From Aliidiomarina indica (lineage in GTDB: Bacteria > Pseudomonadota > Gammaproteobacteria > Enterobacterales > Alteromonadaceae), in the NCBI RefSeq assembly GCF_015354615.1, contig NZ_JACAVQ010000002.1, forward strand, positions 124,001-188,000: a stretch of DNA of 64,000 nucleotides, read 5' to 3'. Positions within the stretch are counted from its first letter, which is position 1. Each line of letters starts with the position of its first letter. The notes under the pieces were generated by a model. That model was given only the letters and a program-made list of their open reading frames with translations. It ran no database searches and was not told where the DNA came from. Of this stretch, positions 18,840 through 30,282 are shown piece after piece. The position numbers and the translations under genes were made by a program.

Positions 18840-19268
18840 ATGGCTAAGAAAGTTACTGCCATTATCAAGCTGCAAGTAGCAGCTGGTGCGGCAAACCCTT
18901 CACCTCCGGTTGGTCCTGCGTTAGGTCAACACGGCGTGAATATCATGGAATTCTGTAAAGCGTTCAACGCGTCTACGGATCAGCTTGAAAAAGGCGCTCC
19001 GGTTCCTGTTGAAATTACAGTTTTTGAAGATCGTTCTTTTACCTTCATCACGAAAACTCCTCCAGCGTCATTCTTATTGAAGAAAGCTGCTGGCGTTAAG
19101 AGTGGTTCAGGCCGTCCTAACACTGACAAAGTAGGTACTGTTACCCGTGCTCAGTTGGAAGAGATTGCGAAGACTAAAGAACCTGACCTGACTGCTGCCG
19201 ACCTCGATGCTGCTGTTCGCACTATCGCTGGTTCTGCACGCTCGATGGGTCTGAAGGTAGAGGGGTAA
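18840..19268 (+). CDS. rplK: 50S ribosomal protein L11
   Basis: L11 forms the stalk base with 23S rRNA and is needed for RelA activation and factor binding. The 142-residue protein matches E. coli in length, with [20 protein letters not shown] at the start, where the prolines that thiostrepton contacts lie, and the RNA-binding C-terminal domain ending in [16 protein letters not shown] precedes the ATG. rplA starts 6 nt downstream. Confidence 0.98.
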   Translation: MAKKVTAIIKLQVAAGAANPSPPVGPALGQHGVNIMEFCKAFNASTDQLEKGAPVPVEITVFEDRSFTFITKTPPASFLLKKAAGVKSGSGRPNTDKVGTVTRAQLEEIAKTKEPDLTAADLDAAVRTIAGSARSMGLKVEG

Positions 19269-19274
19269 GGCACC

Positions 19275-19976
19275 ATGGCACGTTTAACTAAGCGCATGCG
19301 CGCAATTCGCGAAGCAGTTGATAATTCGCGTGACTACGAAATTAATGAAGCAATTGCTTTGCTGAAGAAGCTAGCAACTGCAAAGTTCACTGAAAGCGTT
19401 GACGTTGCAGTGAACTTGGGCATCGACGCTCGTAAATCTGACCAAAACGTTCGCGGTGCAACTGTACTGCCTAACGGTACAGGTCGTGACGTGCGCGTTG
19501 CAGTATTTACCTCAGGTGCGAACGCAGAGAAAGCAAAAGCAGCGGGCGCAGACTTGGTAGGTATGGAAGATCTTGCTGAGCAAGTGAAAAAAGGTCAGAT
19601 GGACTTTGATGTTGTGATCGCATCTCCAGACGCAATGCGCGTTGTGGGTATGTTGGGTCAAATCTTAGGTCCACGTGGCTTGATGCCGAATCCAAAAACC
19701 GGCACGGTAACTCCGGACGTTGCTACTGCAGTTAAAAATGCAAAAGCAGGTCAGGTTCGCTATCGTAACGACAAGAACGGTATCATTCACTGCACTATCG
19801 GCCGCGTCGATTTTGATGACGTGAAGCTGAAAGAAAACTTAGAAGCATTGTTGATTGCGCTGAAAAAAGCCAAACCAGCAACTTCAAAAGGCGCGTACAT
19901 TGGACGCGTCAGCCTGTCTACAACGATGGGCGCTGGCGTACGAGTAGACCAAGGTAGCTTGGACGTTCGTAGCTAA
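19275..19976 (+). CDS. rplA: 50S ribosomal protein L1
   Basis: L1 forms the mobile stalk next to the E site and, in relatives, represses its own operon. The 233-residue protein carries [31 protein letters not shown] (the family signature) and a C-terminal segment ending [13 protein letters not shown]. It is cotranscribed with rplK. A 252-bp leader separates it from rplJ. Confidence 0.98.
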   Translation: MARLTKRMRAIREAVDNSRDYEINEAIALLKKLATAKFTESVDVAVNLGIDARKSDQNVRGATVLPNGTGRDVRVAVFTSGANAEKAKAAGADLVGMEDLAEQVKKGQMDFDVVIASPDAMRVVGMLGQILGPRGLMPNPKTGTVTPDVATAVKNAKAGQVRYRNDKNGIIHCTIGRVDFDDVKLKENLEALLIALKKAKPATSKGAYIGRVSLSTTMGAGVRVDQGSLDVRS

Positions 19977-20228
19977 AATCTGTAAAAGTTTTAGGGTTGG
20001 AGTCGCCTCTCATTTTTGATGTGGCTCCCATCCAAGACCGCAGGCGTTAATGCCGAGAGGCAAGAGCTTAATCAACGAAAGCCTGCGCAGATGGTGATAT
20101 CCAGCTCAGACTCTCTGGGTAGAGATTCACCGTGACAAAGCGGTGAGGGATGCGAAAGCAGTAACTCACCACATTGTAACGTTTGAGTTGAAGGCATATG
20201 CCGGACACTCCAAAAAGAGGTGATACTA
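19977..20228 (+). promoter_or_regulatory. L10 ribosomal-protein leader (rplJ-rplL autoregulation)
   Basis: The spacer keeps the enterobacterial L10 leader landmarks: CCAAGACCGCAGGC (stem arm CGCAGGC, 20039-20045) pairs with GCCTGCG (20081-20087), followed by CAGATGGTGA. A long-range pair GCCTCTC (20005-20011) with GAGAGGC (20055-20061) lies around it. Further hairpins are GGTGAG/CTCACC around a GAAA-capped helix (20142-20170) and TCACCG/CGGTGA (20127-20146), which compete for the same strand. The L10-(L7/L12) complex is known to bind this leader in E. coli and repress translation. Confidence 0.8.
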
Positions 20229-20747
20229 GTGGCACTAGGTTTAGTAGCAAAAAAAGCAATCGTTAAGGAAATTAACGATGTTGCTCAACAGGCTCTATCC
20301 GTCGCTGTTGCTGAGTATCGTGGAATGGAAGTTGCAGAGCTGACTAAACTCCGTCGTCAGGCTCGTGAGCAAGGCGTGTATCTGAAAGTTATTCGGAACA
20401 CTCTCGCGAAACGCGCTCTGGAAGGTACGAAGTTTGAAGACATTGAGTCTGCACTGAAAGGTCCGTTGGTTTACGGGTTTTCTATTGATGCACCAGGAGC
20501 CGCTGCGCGCCTGCTCAAAGATGCCCAGAAAGAATCAAAGCACCTGAAAGTGACAGCCTTGTCTCTCGGTTCTGGATTGCTCGGCCCAGAGAAACTCGAA
20601 GCCGTTGCATCACTTCCGACACGCGACGAAGCGTTGGCCAAATTGCTTGCCACCTTCAAGGCGCCAGTATCGAAGTTCGTTCGTACTATCAACGAAGTAC
20701 CTACGAAATTTGTACGCGTTTTGTCGGCAATCAAAGACGCCAAGTAA
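20229..20747 (+). CDS. rplJ: 50S ribosomal protein L10
   Basis: L10 anchors the L7/L12 stalk on the ribosome. The 172-residue product starts at GTG 20229 ([16 protein letters not shown]), matching the family N-terminus, with AGAGGTGA just upstream; an in-frame GTG at 20220 overlaps that element. Conserved segments are [38 protein letters not shown] and the C-terminal stalk-binding helix near residues 135-165. It is followed by rplL after 50 nt and preceded by the L10-type regulatory leader. Confidence 0.97.
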   Translation: MALGLVAKKAIVKEINDVAQQALSVAVAEYRGMEVAELTKLRRQAREQGVYLKVIRNTLAKRALEGTKFEDIESALKGPLVYGFSIDAPGAAARLLKDAQKESKHLKVTALSLGSGLLGPEKLEAVASLPTRDEALAKLLATFKAPVSKFVRTINEVPTKFVRVLSAIKDAK

Positions 20748-20797
20748 GCGATATATTCAATTTACTTTTATTTAATTAAACCCGGGAGTTTAGAGAA

Positions 20798-21172
20798 ATG
20801 GCTCTGACTAAAGAAGATATTTTAAACGCGATCGCTGAAATGCCAGTTATGGAATTGGTAGAGTTGATCGAAGCTGCTGAAGAAAAATTCGGTGTTGACG
20901 CGTCTGCTGCTGTTGCAGTGGCTGCTGGTCCTGCTGCCGCTGCTGAAGCTGCAGAAGAGAAAACTGAATTTGACGTAATCTTGAAAGCTGCTGGCGCAAA
21001 CAAAGTTGGCGCAATCAAAGCTGTTCGCGCGGCAACAGGTCTTGGCCTGAAAGAAGCGAAAGCAATGGTTGAATCAGCTCCAGTTGCTGTGAAAGAAGGC
21101 ATCTCTAAAGACGACGCTGAAGCACTGAAGAAAGATCTTGAAGAAGCTGGTGCAGAAGTTGAGATCAAGTAA
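20798..21172 (+). CDS. rplL: 50S ribosomal protein L7/L12
   Basis: The acidic stalk protein that recruits translational GTPases, present in several copies per ribosome. The 124-residue product has the N-terminal dimerisation helix ([20 protein letters not shown]), an Ala-rich hinge (residues about 40-55) and the C-terminal factor-binding domain ([20 protein letters not shown]). GGGAG precedes the ATG. A strong hairpin with T-run downstream probably acts as the partial terminator that sets the r-protein to RNA polymerase ratio. Confidence 0.98.
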   Translation: MALTKEDILNAIAEMPVMELVELIEAAEEKFGVDASAAVAVAAGPAAAAEAAEEKTEFDVILKAAGANKVGAIKAVRAATGLGLKEAKAMVESAPVAVKEGISKDDAEALKKDLEEAGAEVEIK

Positions 21173-21208
21173 GACACTTGATTCGCAACGAGGCCTTTAA
21201 CGGCTTTG

Positions 21209-21239
21209 GCCTGGTGACTATATAGTCACCAGGCTTTTT
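21209..21239 (+). terminator. rplL-rpoB attenuator/terminator
   Basis: GCCTGGTGACTAT (21209-21221) is followed directly by its exact complement (21222-21234) and TTTTT. This 26-bp perfect palindrome probably folds with a small terminal loop. As rpoB follows with no clear strong promoter, partial read-through is expected. Confidence 0.88.
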
Positions 21240-21250
21240 GCGCTAAAAAG

Positions 21251-21301
21251 GATATGTCTTAGTTTCCTGTATTGTGGACATATCGACATCGAAAATACAG
21301 G
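21251..21301 (+). promoter_or_regulatory. Interleaved inverted repeats in the rplL-rpoB spacer (possible pseudoknot)
   Basis: Arm A GATATGTC (21251-21258) pairs with GACATATC (21277-21284). Arm B CCTGTATT (21266-21273) pairs with AATACAGG (21294-21301). The order A-B-A'-B' with loops of 7, 3 and 9 nt is that of an H-type pseudoknot; alternatively the two 8-bp hairpins exclude each other. A third stem, AGCTACC/GGTAGCT (21330-21336/21346-21352), follows before rpoB. Confidence 0.55.
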
Positions 21302-21383
21302 CGAACGGATTGTGACGAAATCTGTTGGCAGCTACCATCCAGACCGGTAGCTCGGGTCAGAAATCAGCTAGCTGAGGAACCCC

Positions 21384-24300
21384 ATGGCGTACTCCTACTC
21401 TGAAAAAAAACGTATTCGTAAGGACTTTGGAAAGCGCCCACAGGTGCTTGAAGTCCCTTACCTGCTCTCAATTCAGCTCGACTCATTTAAGAAGTTTATT
21501 GACGCCGATCCAGAAGGCGAATATGGACTTGAAGCGGCGTTCCGCTCCGTTTTTCCAATAGCGAGCTACTCTGGTAATGCTGAATTGCAGTATGTCAGTT
21601 ACCGTTTAGGTGAACCTGTATTTGATGTCAATGAATGTCAAATTCGCGGTGTCACTTATTCTGCTCCTTTGCGCGTTACCCTACGTCTTGTCATGTATGA
21701 CAAAGACGCTCCAGCGGGAACTATTAAGCAAATTAAAGAGCAGGAAGTTTACATGGGCGAGATTCCGCTCATGACTGAAAATGGTACCTTTGTTATTAAC
21801 GGTACCGAGCGAGTTATCGTCTCTCAGCTGCATCGTTCACCTGGTGTGTTCTACGATCACGATCGTGGTAAAACACATTCATCAGGTAAAGTTTTATACA
21901 ACGCACGCGTGATTCCATATCGTGGTTCATGGTTGGATTTCGAGTTCGATCCGAAAGACAACGTGTTCGTACGTATCGACCGTCGCCGGAAGTTACCAGC
22001 GACCATCATTTTGCGGGCGCTTGAATACACCGACGAGCAAATTCTTGATATGTTCTTTGAAAAGAACCAATTCGAGATTCGTCGCGATAAAGTATTTATG
22101 AAGCTTATCGCCGAGCGTTTGCGTGGCGAAACAGCATTGTTTGAGATCAAGGGCCCAGACGGCGAAGTGATTGTTGAAAAAGGCCGTCGTGTAACTGCGC
22201 GCCATATTAAACAATTGTCTGATCTTGAAATAAAAGAAATGGAAGTAACGGTCGACTATCTGGTTGGCAAAGTACTGACAAAAGATTACGTCGCTAAGAA
22301 AACCGGTGAAGTGGTTGCCAAAGCAAATGACGTGATCACCCTCGATCTTTTGGCGAAACTGCGTGAAGCGGGCTTCAAGAAATTTGAAACCTTGTTCGTG
22401 AACGATCTTGACCACGGCCCTTACTTAAGCGAAACCCTGCGTATTGATCCAAGCAGCAATCGTTTGGAAGCGCTGGTTGAGATTTATCGCATGATGCGTC
22501 CGGGCGAGCCGCCAACGAAAGAAGCAGCGGAAACTCTTTTCGAGAATTTATTCTTCTCTGAAGATCGCTACGACTTATCTACCGTGGGACGGATGAAATT
22601 CAACCGTCGCTTAGGTCGTGATGAGCTGACCGGCCCTGGCATTCTAAGCCGCGAAGACATTGTTGAAGTGATGCGTAAACTCATCGAGATCCGTAATGGT
22701 CAAGATGTTGTTGATGATATCGATCACTTGGGTAACCGCCGTATTCGTTCTGTGGGCGAAATGGCAGAAAACCAATTCCGTGTTGGTCTAGTGCGAGTTG
22801 AACGCGCAGTGAAGGAACGTCTAAGTTTAGGCGACCTAGATGCGATCATGCCGCAAGATTTGATCAATGCGAAACCTATTTCTGCGGCAGTAAAAGAGTT
22901 CTTTGGCTCAAGCCAACTGTCTCAGTTTATGGATCAAAACAACCCGTTGTCAGAAGTGACGCATAAGCGTCGTATTTCTGCATTAGGTCCAGGCGGCTTA
23001 ACGCGTGAGCGCGCTGGCTTCGAAGTACGTGACGTACATCCGACCCACTATGGTCGTTTGTGTCCGATCGAGACGCCAGAAGGTCCGAACATCGGTTTGA
23101 TCAACTCATTGGCAACCTTCTCTCGTACCAACGAATATGGCTTCTTAGAAACGCCATATCGGAAGGTTGAGAATGGTGTGGTTACTGACGATGTTGAATA
23201 TTTATCGGCCATTGAAGAAGGCAAATATGTGATCGCTCAGGCGAACATTTTGCTCGACACCAAAGGCAACATTGAAGAAGACTTAGTTCCATGCCGCCAT
23301 AACGGCGAATTCACCCTAACCTCGAAAGAGCAGGTTGAATATATGGACGTGGCACCACAACAAATCGTGTCGATTGCCGCGAGCTTGATTCCATTCCTTG
23401 AGCACGATGATGCGAACCGTGCACTGATGGGTTCAAACATGCAACGTCAAGCCGTACCAACACTGCGTGCAGATAAGCCGCTCGTAGGTACCGGTATTGA
23501 ACGCACTGTTGCGGTCGACTCGGGTGTAACCGTGGTTGCCAAACGTGGTGGTGTTGTCGACTATGTTGACGCAGCACGTATCGTTGTGAAGGTAAATGAA
23601 GAAGAGATGATCCCGGGTGAAGCGGGCATCGATATTTATAACCTTACCAAATACACACGTTCTAACCAGAACACATGTATTAATCAGAAGCCTTGTGTGA
23701 AAGATGGTGAACCGGTGATGCGTGGCGATGTGCTCGCAGATGGTCCATCAACTGACCTTGGTGAGTTGGCGCTCGGCCAGAACATGCGCGTCGCGTTCAT
23801 GCCGTGGAACGGTTACAACTTCGAGGATTCAATCCTTGTTTCTGAGCGTGTTGTTCAAGAAGATCGCCTAACCACGATTCACATTCAAGAACTGAACTGT
23901 GTGGCGCGTGACACCAAGCTTGGGCCAGAAGAAATTACCTCTGATATTCCAAACGTGGGTGAATCAGCGCTGAGCAAGCTTGATGAATCTGGCGTTGTGT
24001 ATATCGGTGCCGAAGTAAACGGTGGCGATATTCTGGTAGGTAAAGTAACGCCGAAGGGTGAAACTCAGCTTACGCCAGAAGAGAAACTTCTGCGTGCGAT
24101 CTTTGGTGAGAAAGCATCTGACGTAAAAGACAGCTCGCTGCGCGTGCCAAATGGCGTGAGTGGAACTGTTATTGACGTTCAAGTATTTACCCGTGATGGC
24201 GTAGAGAAAGATAAGCGTGCTCTTGATATCGAATCGATGCAGCTCGCTCAGGTGAAGAAAGATTTAACGGACGAATTTAAAATCCTTGAAGAAGGCTTGT

Positions 24301-25412
24301 ATGCACGTGTGCGTAGCTTGCTATTAAACAATGGTTTCGATGAGTCTAAGCTAGCCTCTATGGATCGTTCTAACTGGCTGACGCAAAGCTTGAAAGATGA
24401 AGCAGCGCAACAAGATCTTGAGCATCTTGCTCAGCAGCATGAAGAAATCCGTAATGACTACGACAAACGTTTTGATGAGAAACGTCGCAAAATCACCCAA
24501 GGTGATGACCTGCAACCAGGCGTGTTGAAAATCGTAAAAGTGTACTTGGCAGTGAAGCGTCGCATCCAACCGGGTGACAAGATGGCTGGCCGTCATGGTA
24601 ACAAAGGTGTTATCTCAACCATCGTTCCGGTTGAAGATATGCCATACGATGAAAACGGTGAGCCTGTAGATATCGTATTGAACCCGCTTGGGGTTCCATC
24701 GCGGATGAACGTGGGTCAGATTCTTGAAACCCACCTTGGCGCGGCAGCGCGCGGCATTGGCCGTCGCATTGAAGCCATGCTTGCTGAGCAACGTAAAGTT
24801 GCCGAAGTGCGTGACTTCCTGCAAAAAGTTTACGATATCGGTAAAGGCCGTCAGGACGTTGATATCGCTTCATTCAGTGATGATGAAGTGATGCGCTTGG
24901 CGGAAAACCTGAAGAAAGGCTTACCTGTTGCGTCGCCTGTGTTCGATGGTGCGGTGGAAACCGAAATCAAAGAACTACTCGAAGTGGCCGGATTACCTAC
25001 CTCAGGTCAGGTAGCATTGTTTGATGGTCGTACTGGTGATTCATTTGAGCGTCCTGTGACCGTAGGTTACATGTATATGCTGAAACTGAACCACTTGGTT
25101 GACGATAAGATGCACGCCCGTTCTACAGGGTCGTACAGCTTAGTAACGCAGCAACCGCTTGGTGGTAAAGCTCAATTTGGTGGTCAGCGCTTCGGTGAGA
25201 TGGAAGTATGGGCCCTTGAAGCTTACGGTGCCGCGTATACGCTGCAGGAAATGCTTACAGTGAAATCTGATGACGTAAATGGCCGTACGAAGATGTATAA
25301 GAACATCGTCGATGGCAATCACCAGATGGATCCGGGCATGCCTGAATCGTTTAACGTGTTGCTGAAAGAAATCCGTTCACTCGGTATTAATATCGAGCTT
25401 GAAGACGAGTAA
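21384..25412 (+). CDS. rpoB: DNA-directed RNA polymerase subunit beta
   Basis: The 1342-residue beta subunit equals E. coli RpoB in length and forms, with beta prime, the catalytic cleft. The N-terminal lobe starts [20 protein letters not shown]. The rifampicin pocket [20 protein letters not shown], then [12 protein letters not shown] (about residues 507-535), has the wild-type residues, so no rifampicin resistance substitution is visible. [10 protein letters not shown], GRHGNKG- and the C-terminal [18 protein letters not shown] segments are typical. It is cotranscribed with rpoC, 90 nt downstream. Confidence 0.98.
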   Translation: MAYSYSEKKRIRKDFGKRPQVLEVPYLLSIQLDSFKKFIDADPEGEYGLEAAFRSVFPIASYSGNAELQYVSYRLGEPVFDVNECQIRGVTYSAPLRVTLRLVMYDKDAPAGTIKQIKEQEVYMGEIPLMTENGTFVINGTERVIVSQLHRSPGVFYDHDRGKTHSSGKVLYNARVIPYRGSWLDFEFDPKDNVFVRIDRRRKLPATIILRALEYTDEQILDMFFEKNQFEIRRDKVFMKLIAERLRGETALFEIKGPDGEVIVEKGRRVTARHIKQLSDLEIKEMEVTVDYLVGKVLTKDYVAKKTGEVVAKANDVITLDLLAKLREAGFKKFETLFVNDLDHGPYLSETLRIDPSSNRLEALVEIYRMMRPGEPPTKEAAETLFENLFFSEDRYDLSTVGRMKFNRRLGRDELTGPGILSREDIVEVMRKLIEIRNGQDVVDDIDHLGNRRIRSVGEMAENQFRVGLVRVERAVKERLSLGDLDAIMPQDLINAKPISAAVKEFFGSSQLSQFMDQNNPLSEVTHKRRISALGPGGLTRERAGFEVRDVHPTHYGRLCPIETPEGPNIGLINSLATFSRTNEYGFLETPYRKVENGVVTDDVEYLSAIEEGKYVIAQANILLDTKGNIEEDLVPCRHNGEFTLTSKEQVEYMDVAPQQIVSIAASLIPFLEHDDANRALMGSNMQRQAVPTLRADKPLVGTGIERTVAVDSGVTVVAKRGGVVDYVDAARIVVKVNEEEMIPGEAGIDIYNLTKYTRSNQNTCINQKPCVKDGEPVMRGDVLADGPSTDLGELALGQNMRVAFMPWNGYNFEDSILVSERVVQEDRLTTIHIQELNCVARDTKLGPEEITSDIPNVGESALSKLDESGVVYIGAEVNGGDILVGKVTPKGETQLTPEEKLLRAIFGEKASDVKDSSLRVPNGVSGTVIDVQVFTRDGVEKDKRALDIESMQLAQVKKDLTDEFKILEEGLYARVRSLLLNNGFDESKLASMDRSNWLTQSLKDEAAQQDLEHLAQQHEEIRNDYDKRFDEKRRKITQGDDLQPGVLKIVKVYLAVKRRIQPGDKMAGRHGNKGVISTIVPVEDMPYDENGEPVDIVLNPLGVPSRMNVGQILETHLGAAARGIGRRIEAMLAEQRKVAEVRDFLQKVYDIGKGRQDVDIASFSDDEVMRLAENLKKGLPVASPVFDGAVETEIKELLEVAGLPTSGQVALFDGRTGDSFERPVTVGYMYMLKLNHLVDDKMHARSTGSYSLVTQQPLGGKAQFGGQRFGEMEVWALEAYGAAYTLQEMLTVKSDDVNGRTKMYKNIVDGNHQMDPGMPESFNVLLKEIRSLGINIELEDE

Positions 25413-25422
25413 GCAGCCCGTA

Positions 25423-25475
25423 TCGCATATGCGACAGGTATAGAGTAAGCGCCGCCGGAGGTATCCCCCTCCGGC
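25423..25475 (+). promoter_or_regulatory. Two hairpins in the rpoB-rpoC spacer
   Basis: TCGCATATGCGA (25423-25434) is a 12-bp perfect palindrome. GCCGGAGG (25454-25461), a TATCCC loop and CCTCCGGC (25468-25475) form an 8-bp GC-rich stem. Neither is followed by a T-run, so processing or mRNA stability is more likely than termination. Confidence 0.45.
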
Positions 25476-25502
25476 TAGGTTAACTCCGACAGGAGATGAA
25501 AC

Positions 25503-28500
25503 GTGAAAGATTTATTGAAGTTTCTGAAGCCAATGAAAGATAGCGAAGAGTTCGATCGTATTCGAATTTCTTTGGCCTCGCCTGATCAGATTCGTAGCTG
25601 GTCATTTGGGGAAGTAAAAAAGCCGGAAACCATCAACTACCGGACTTTTAAACCGGAGCGGGACGGCTTGTTCTGTGCTCGGATTTTTGGTCCAGTAAAA
25701 GACTATGAGTGTTTGTGCGGTAAGTACAAGCGCCTCAAACATCGTGGCGTAATTTGTGAAAAGTGTGGCGTTGAAGTAACCCTCACTAAAGTGCGTCGTG
25801 AGCGTATGGGTCACATCGAACTGGCAAGCCCAGTTGCCCACATCTGGTTCCTTAAATCACTACCGTCACGTATTGGCTTGATGCTAGACATGACGCTACG
25901 TGACATCGAACGTATTCTTTATTTTGAATCGTACGTGGTCATCGACGCGGGCATGACCTCACTGGAAGTGGGTTCGTTGCTTGGCGAAGAAGAGTACCTC
26001 GATTCACTGGAAGAGTTTGGTGATGAGTTTGAAGCAAAAATGGGTGCCGAAGCTGTATTGCACCTGTTGCGTAACGTTGATCTGGAAGGCCAGATTAAAT
26101 TGTTGCGTGAAGAGTTGCCAGAAACGAACTCTGAAACAAAGCGTAAGAAAATCACTAAACGTTTGAAGTTGCTTGAATCTTTCCACCAGTCGGGCAACAA
26201 GCCTGAGTGGATGATTCTGCAAGTGCTGCCTGTGTTGCCACCAGATTTACGTCCGTTGGTCCCACTGGATGGCGGTCGCTTTGCCACTTCAGACTTGAAC
26301 GACTTGTATCGCCGCGTGATTAACCGGAACAACCGCTTGAAGCGTCTTCTCGACCTCGCGGCCCCGGATATTATCGTGCGCAACGAGAAACGGATGTTAC
26401 AAGAAGCCGTAGATGCGTTACTTGATAATGGTCGCCGTGGTCGTGCTATCACAGGTTCAAACAAGCGTCCTCTGAAATCTTTGGCCGATATGATCAAAGG
26501 TAAGCAGGGTCGTTTCCGTCAGAACTTGTTGGGTAAGCGTGTTGATTACTCAGGCCGTTCAGTAATTACCGTAGGTCCGAAACTACGTCTGCATCAGTGC
26601 GGTTTGCCGAAGAAAATGGCGCTTGAATTATTCAAGCCGTTTATCTATGGCAAGCTTGAAGGCCGTGGCTTAGCTACGACCATCAAAGCAGCGAAGAAAA
26701 TGGTTGAGCGGGAAACCGCAGAAGTATGGGATATCTTGGATGAAGTGATCCGCGAACATCCAGTGCTCCTTAACCGTGCACCGACCCTTCACCGTTTGGG
26801 TATCCAAGCGTTCGAACCGGTGCTCATCGAAGGTAAAGCAATTCAGTTGCACCCATTGGTGTGTGCGGCGTATAACGCTGACTTCGACGGTGACCAAATG
26901 GCTGTTCAAGTGCCGCTGACGCTAGAAGCGCAGATGGAAGCACGCGCCTTGATGATGTCAACGAACAACGTCCTATCGCCTGCTTCAGGTGAGCCTATTA
27001 TCGTTCCTTCACAAGACGTTGTCTTGGGTGTGTATTACATGACCCGTGAGCGTGTGAATGGTCGTGGCGAAGGTATGTCGTTCAAGAACCCGAAAGAAGC
27101 AGAGAAAGCCTATCGCACTGGTGCGGCAGAGTTGCATGCTCGGGTAAAAGTACGCATCAAAGAAGTGTTATTTACCGAAGAAGGTGAGCGCACTGAAGAA
27201 GTGAAAATTGTCGATACCACCGTGGGACGCGCAATTTTCTCGCTAATTCTTCCAGAAGGCTTGCCTTACGATGCCATCAACCAAAACATGGGTAAGAAGC
27301 AGATTTCACGTTTGTTGAACCGTGCTTACCGTGATTGTGGTTTGAAGCGCACCGTTATTTTCGCTGACCAACTGATGTACACCGGTTTCCATTTCGCGAT
27401 GGTTTCAGGAACGTCGGTAGGTATCAACGACATGGAAATCCCAGTAGCGAAAGCAGCAATCATTGAAGATGCTGACAAGCAGGTTGCGGAAATCCAAGAT
27501 CAGTTCGAGCAAGGTCTCGTAACTGCAGGTGAAAAATACAACAAAGTTATCGATATTTGGTCAACGGCCAATGAAAAAGTATCGAAGGCGATGATGGATA
27601 ACCTCTCAAAAGAGACGGTGACCAACGCGAAAGGCGAAGAAGAAGAGCAGCAAGCGTTTAACTCGGTATATATGATGGCCGATTCTGGCGCACGGGGTAG
27701 CCCCGCCCAGATTCGTCAGCTAGCGGGTATGCGTGGTCTGATGGCGAAGCCGGATGGCTCGATCATCGAAACACCTATTACTGCAAACTTCCGTGAAGGT
27801 TTGAACGTACTTCAGTACTTCATCTCAACTCACGGTGCGCGTAAAGGTTTGGCGGATACCGCATTGAAGACGGCGAACTCAGGTTACCTGACCCGTCGTT
27901 TGGTCGACGTGGCTCAAGATCTCGTAATCACTGAATCTGATTGCGGAACCCACGCTGGCTTGGTGATGAAACCGTTGATCGAAGGTGGTGACGTTGTAGA
28001 ACCACTGCGCGAACGCGTGCTAGGACGTGTCGTTTGTGAAGACGTACTCAAGCCAGGCACCGATGAAGTATTGTTGCCGCGTAACACATTACTCGACGAG
28101 AAAATGTGTGACATCATCGAAGAACATTCGATTGACCAAATTACCGTACGTTCAGTAATTACCTGTGAAAGTATCCACGGTGTATGTTCGCACTGTTACG
28201 GACGTGACTTGGCCCGTGGCCACATGGTTAACGATGGTGAATCGGTGGGTGTTATCGCCGCGCAGTCTATCGGTGAGCCGGGTACACAGTTAACCATGCG
28301 TACCTTCCACATCGGTGGTGCGGCATCGCGTGCGTCAGCTGAAAGCAACGTACAGGTGAAAAATCCGGGTCGTATTAAACTTCACAACGCGAAGTTTGTT
28401 GAGAATAGTGATACCCATTTGGTAATTACTTCTCGTTCAGCAGAATTGACCTTGATTGACCAGCACGGTGCAGAGCGCGAACGGTATAAAGTACCTTATG

Positions 28501-29726
28501 GTGCTGTGCTGAAGAAGCGTGATGGCGATGACGTGAAGGCCGGTGAAGTGGTCGTAAACTGGGATCCGCATACGCATCCAATCATCACCGAGGTGGCTGG
28601 TAACATCAAGTTCGTTGATATGATCGACGGCGTGACCATTACCACTCAAACCGATGAGCTAACTGGCTTAACAAGCACCGTTATCCTGGAAACAGGGCAA
28701 CGTACCAGTGCTGGTAAAGACATGCGTCCAATGGTGAAACTGGTTGATACCAAAGGTAAAGATGTCATGATCGCGGGTACAGATATGCCTGCTCAGTACT
28801 TCTTACCTGGTGGTGCAATCGTTAGCCTAAGTGACGGCGCAACGGTGAATATCGGTGATACCTTGGCGCGTATTCCACAAGAAGGTTCGAAGACTCGGGA
28901 TATTACCGGTGGTCTTCCACGTGTTGCCGACTTGTTTGAAGCGCGTAAGCCAAAAGAACCAGCGATTCTTGCGGAAATCACAGGTACTGTGTCTTTCGGT
29001 AAAGAAACCAAAGGAAAACGTCGTCTGATGATTACCCCAGCTGATGGTGGCGATCATTATGAAGAGATGATTCCGAAGTGGCGTCAGCTGAACGTGTTTG
29101 AAGGTGAGCAGGTCACCAAAGGTGAAGTTATTGCCGATGGTCCAGAAGCACCTCAAGATATTCTGCGTTTGCGTGGTGTATCTGCTGTTGCCAACTATAT
29201 CGTGAACGAAGTTCAAGAAGTTTACCGCCTACAAGGTGTTAAAATTAACGATAAGCACATCGAAGTTATTGTTCGTCAGATGTTGCGTAAAGTTCTTATT
29301 AGCAACGGTGGTGATTCTGAATTGCTCGAAGGTGAGCAAGCAGAGTTCTCGAAAGTGGTTGAGACTAACCGTTCGTTGGAAGCTGCCGGCAAAATGCCAG
29401 TACGTTTTGAACGTCAGTTGTTGGGTATTACCAAAGCGTCCTTGTCGACCGAGTCGTTTATTTCAGCGGCCTCGTTCCAAGAAACAACGCGGGTACTTAC
29501 CGAAGCAGCAGTACAGGGTAAAGAAGATCCATTACGCGGCTTGAAAGAGAACGTAATCGTGGGTCGCTTAATCCCAGCAGGTACTGGCTTTGCGTATCAC
29601 CAAGAACGTCAGCGTCGCCGTCGCGCGGCTATGGCAACTACGGTGACAGCAGCGGAAGCTGAGCAACAGCTCAGTGAAGCGTTGAACGAAGGCTCTGATA
29701 AAGACGACGTCTCAGACGGCGAGTAA
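25503..29726 (+). CDS. rpoC: DNA-directed RNA polymerase subunit beta prime
   Basis: The 1407-residue beta prime subunit matches E. coli in length. Seen: the N-terminal zinc ribbon ([20 protein letters not shown], residues about 70-90), the lid/rudder region, the catalytic magnesium loop [15 protein letters not shown] near residue 460, the bridge and trigger helix region ([11 protein letters not shown] near residue 935), and the conserved C-terminus [16 protein letters not shown]. The start is GTG at 25503 with AGGAG upstream and gives the conserved [10 protein letters not shown] terminator lies 21 nt after the stop. Confidence 0.98.
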   Translation: MKDLLKFLKPMKDSEEFDRIRISLASPDQIRSWSFGEVKKPETINYRTFKPERDGLFCARIFGPVKDYECLCGKYKRLKHRGVICEKCGVEVTLTKVRRERMGHIELASPVAHIWFLKSLPSRIGLMLDMTLRDIERILYFESYVVIDAGMTSLEVGSLLGEEEYLDSLEEFGDEFEAKMGAEAVLHLLRNVDLEGQIKLLREELPETNSETKRKKITKRLKLLESFHQSGNKPEWMILQVLPVLPPDLRPLVPLDGGRFATSDLNDLYRRVINRNNRLKRLLDLAAPDIIVRNEKRMLQEAVDALLDNGRRGRAITGSNKRPLKSLADMIKGKQGRFRQNLLGKRVDYSGRSVITVGPKLRLHQCGLPKKMALELFKPFIYGKLEGRGLATTIKAAKKMVERETAEVWDILDEVIREHPVLLNRAPTLHRLGIQAFEPVLIEGKAIQLHPLVCAAYNADFDGDQMAVQVPLTLEAQMEARALMMSTNNVLSPASGEPIIVPSQDVVLGVYYMTRERVNGRGEGMSFKNPKEAEKAYRTGAAELHARVKVRIKEVLFTEEGERTEEVKIVDTTVGRAIFSLILPEGLPYDAINQNMGKKQISRLLNRAYRDCGLKRTVIFADQLMYTGFHFAMVSGTSVGINDMEIPVAKAAIIEDADKQVAEIQDQFEQGLVTAGEKYNKVIDIWSTANEKVSKAMMDNLSKETVTNAKGEEEEQQAFNSVYMMADSGARGSPAQIRQLAGMRGLMAKPDGSIIETPITANFREGLNVLQYFISTHGARKGLADTALKTANSGYLTRRLVDVAQDLVITESDCGTHAGLVMKPLIEGGDVVEPLRERVLGRVVCEDVLKPGTDEVLLPRNTLLDEKMCDIIEEHSIDQITVRSVITCESIHGVCSHCYGRDLARGHMVNDGESVGVIAAQSIGEPGTQLTMRTFHIGGAASRASAESNVQVKNPGRIKLHNAKFVENSDTHLVITSRSAELTLIDQHGAERERYKVPYGAVLKKRDGDDVKAGEVVVNWDPHTHPIITEVAGNIKFVDMIDGVTITTQTDELTGLTSTVILETGQRTSAGKDMRPMVKLVDTKGKDVMIAGTDMPAQYFLPGGAIVSLSDGATVNIGDTLARIPQEGSKTRDITGGLPRVADLFEARKPKEPAILAEITGTVSFGKETKGKRRLMITPADGGDHYEEMIPKWRQLNVFEGEQVTKGEVIADGPEAPQDILRLRGVSAVANYIVNEVQEVYRLQGVKINDKHIEVIVRQMLRKVLISNGGDSELLEGEQAEFSKVVETNRSLEAAGKMPVRFERQLLGITKASLSTESFISAASFQETTRVLTEAAVQGKEDPLRGLKENVIVGRLIPAGTGFAYHQERQRRRRAAMATTVTAAEAEQQLSEALNEGSDKDDVSDGE

Positions 29727-29747
29727 TCGATAGTGTATCGAAAAATG

Positions 29748-29771
29748 AAAAGGCCCTTCGGGGCCTTTTTT
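29748..29771 (+). terminator. Rho-independent terminator after rpoC
   Basis: AAAAGGCCC, TTCG loop, GGGCC, then TTTTTT. It ends the rplJL-rpoBC unit. Confidence 0.95.
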
Positions 29772-30226
29772 GTTGTTTGGCAGAGTCACTAGAAAGGAAA
29801 GATTGGTTATTGATTGTTATGTTAAAGTAGGCAGTGTGAGTGATGAAATGGTTTCAAAAGGATAAAGGACAAAAGGACATGAAAACGTTAACCGGCTTAA
29901 TCTGCTTATGGACGCGGTGTATCTTGGGGAATTCTCAATTGCTGAACAGGCGCAGATTACTGCACAAGACATCGGTGAGTCCGTCACTTCTTCAGAACAA
30001 CGCTATATAACGAGTGCCGAGATCATCGTCGCCACCATCTACTCACATTACAATGCGGATAGAAATTTAATAGACGTGCGCGTGAACGAAATAAGATTCC
30101 CACGCAGCGATATATCAGTGCAATAATTTCCTCATAGTGCGGCACCGTCGTGTGTCGCGCGATCTATCCTCGCTAAACCCCACAGGCACTTCATCAACCA
30201 TCACAGAGACACCTCACCTTGTTTGC
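29772..30226. other. Spacer between the rpoC terminator and the str promoter
   Basis: About 455 bp with no recognised gene. It holds one doubtful small ORF (29908-30126), described separately. A second open frame of 68 codons at 30137-30343 runs through the str promoter and leader and is not credible. I see no tRNA, repeat or terminator here. Confidence 0.5.
29879..30126 (+). pseudogene. Possible small protein gene with a frameshift near its start
   Basis: Not a recognised gene. An ATG at 29879 with AAAGGAC upstream begins MKTLTGLICL, which looks like the start of a signal peptide, but that frame then becomes unlike a protein and stops at about 30010. A different frame, open from 29866 with an ATG at 29908, encodes a protein-like 72-residue sequence (GEFSIAEQAQITAQDIGESV and onward, ending SDISVQ) to 30126. 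Joining the two frames would give a roughly 80-residue secreted protein. It could be a decayed gene, a sequencing error, or simply a real 72-residue ORF starting at 29908, or chance. Confidence 0.3.
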
Positions 30227-30255
30227 TTGACAGTGCAAGGAATGACCTATAAAAT
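30227..30255 (+). promoter_or_regulatory. Promoter of the str operon (rpsL-rpsG-fusA-tufA)
   Basis: TTGACA (30227-30232), 17 bp, TAAAAT (30250-30255). It is close to consensus and lies 141 bp before rpsL. Confidence 0.85.
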
Positions 30256-30282
30256 TCGGCCTCCCCATTTCCGGGGATTCAA

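Noticed and set aside
25919..26497. 192-codon open frame opposite rpoC
   Set aside because: Shadow of the rpoC codon pattern, rich in Ser and Arg, with no ribosome site or independent context.
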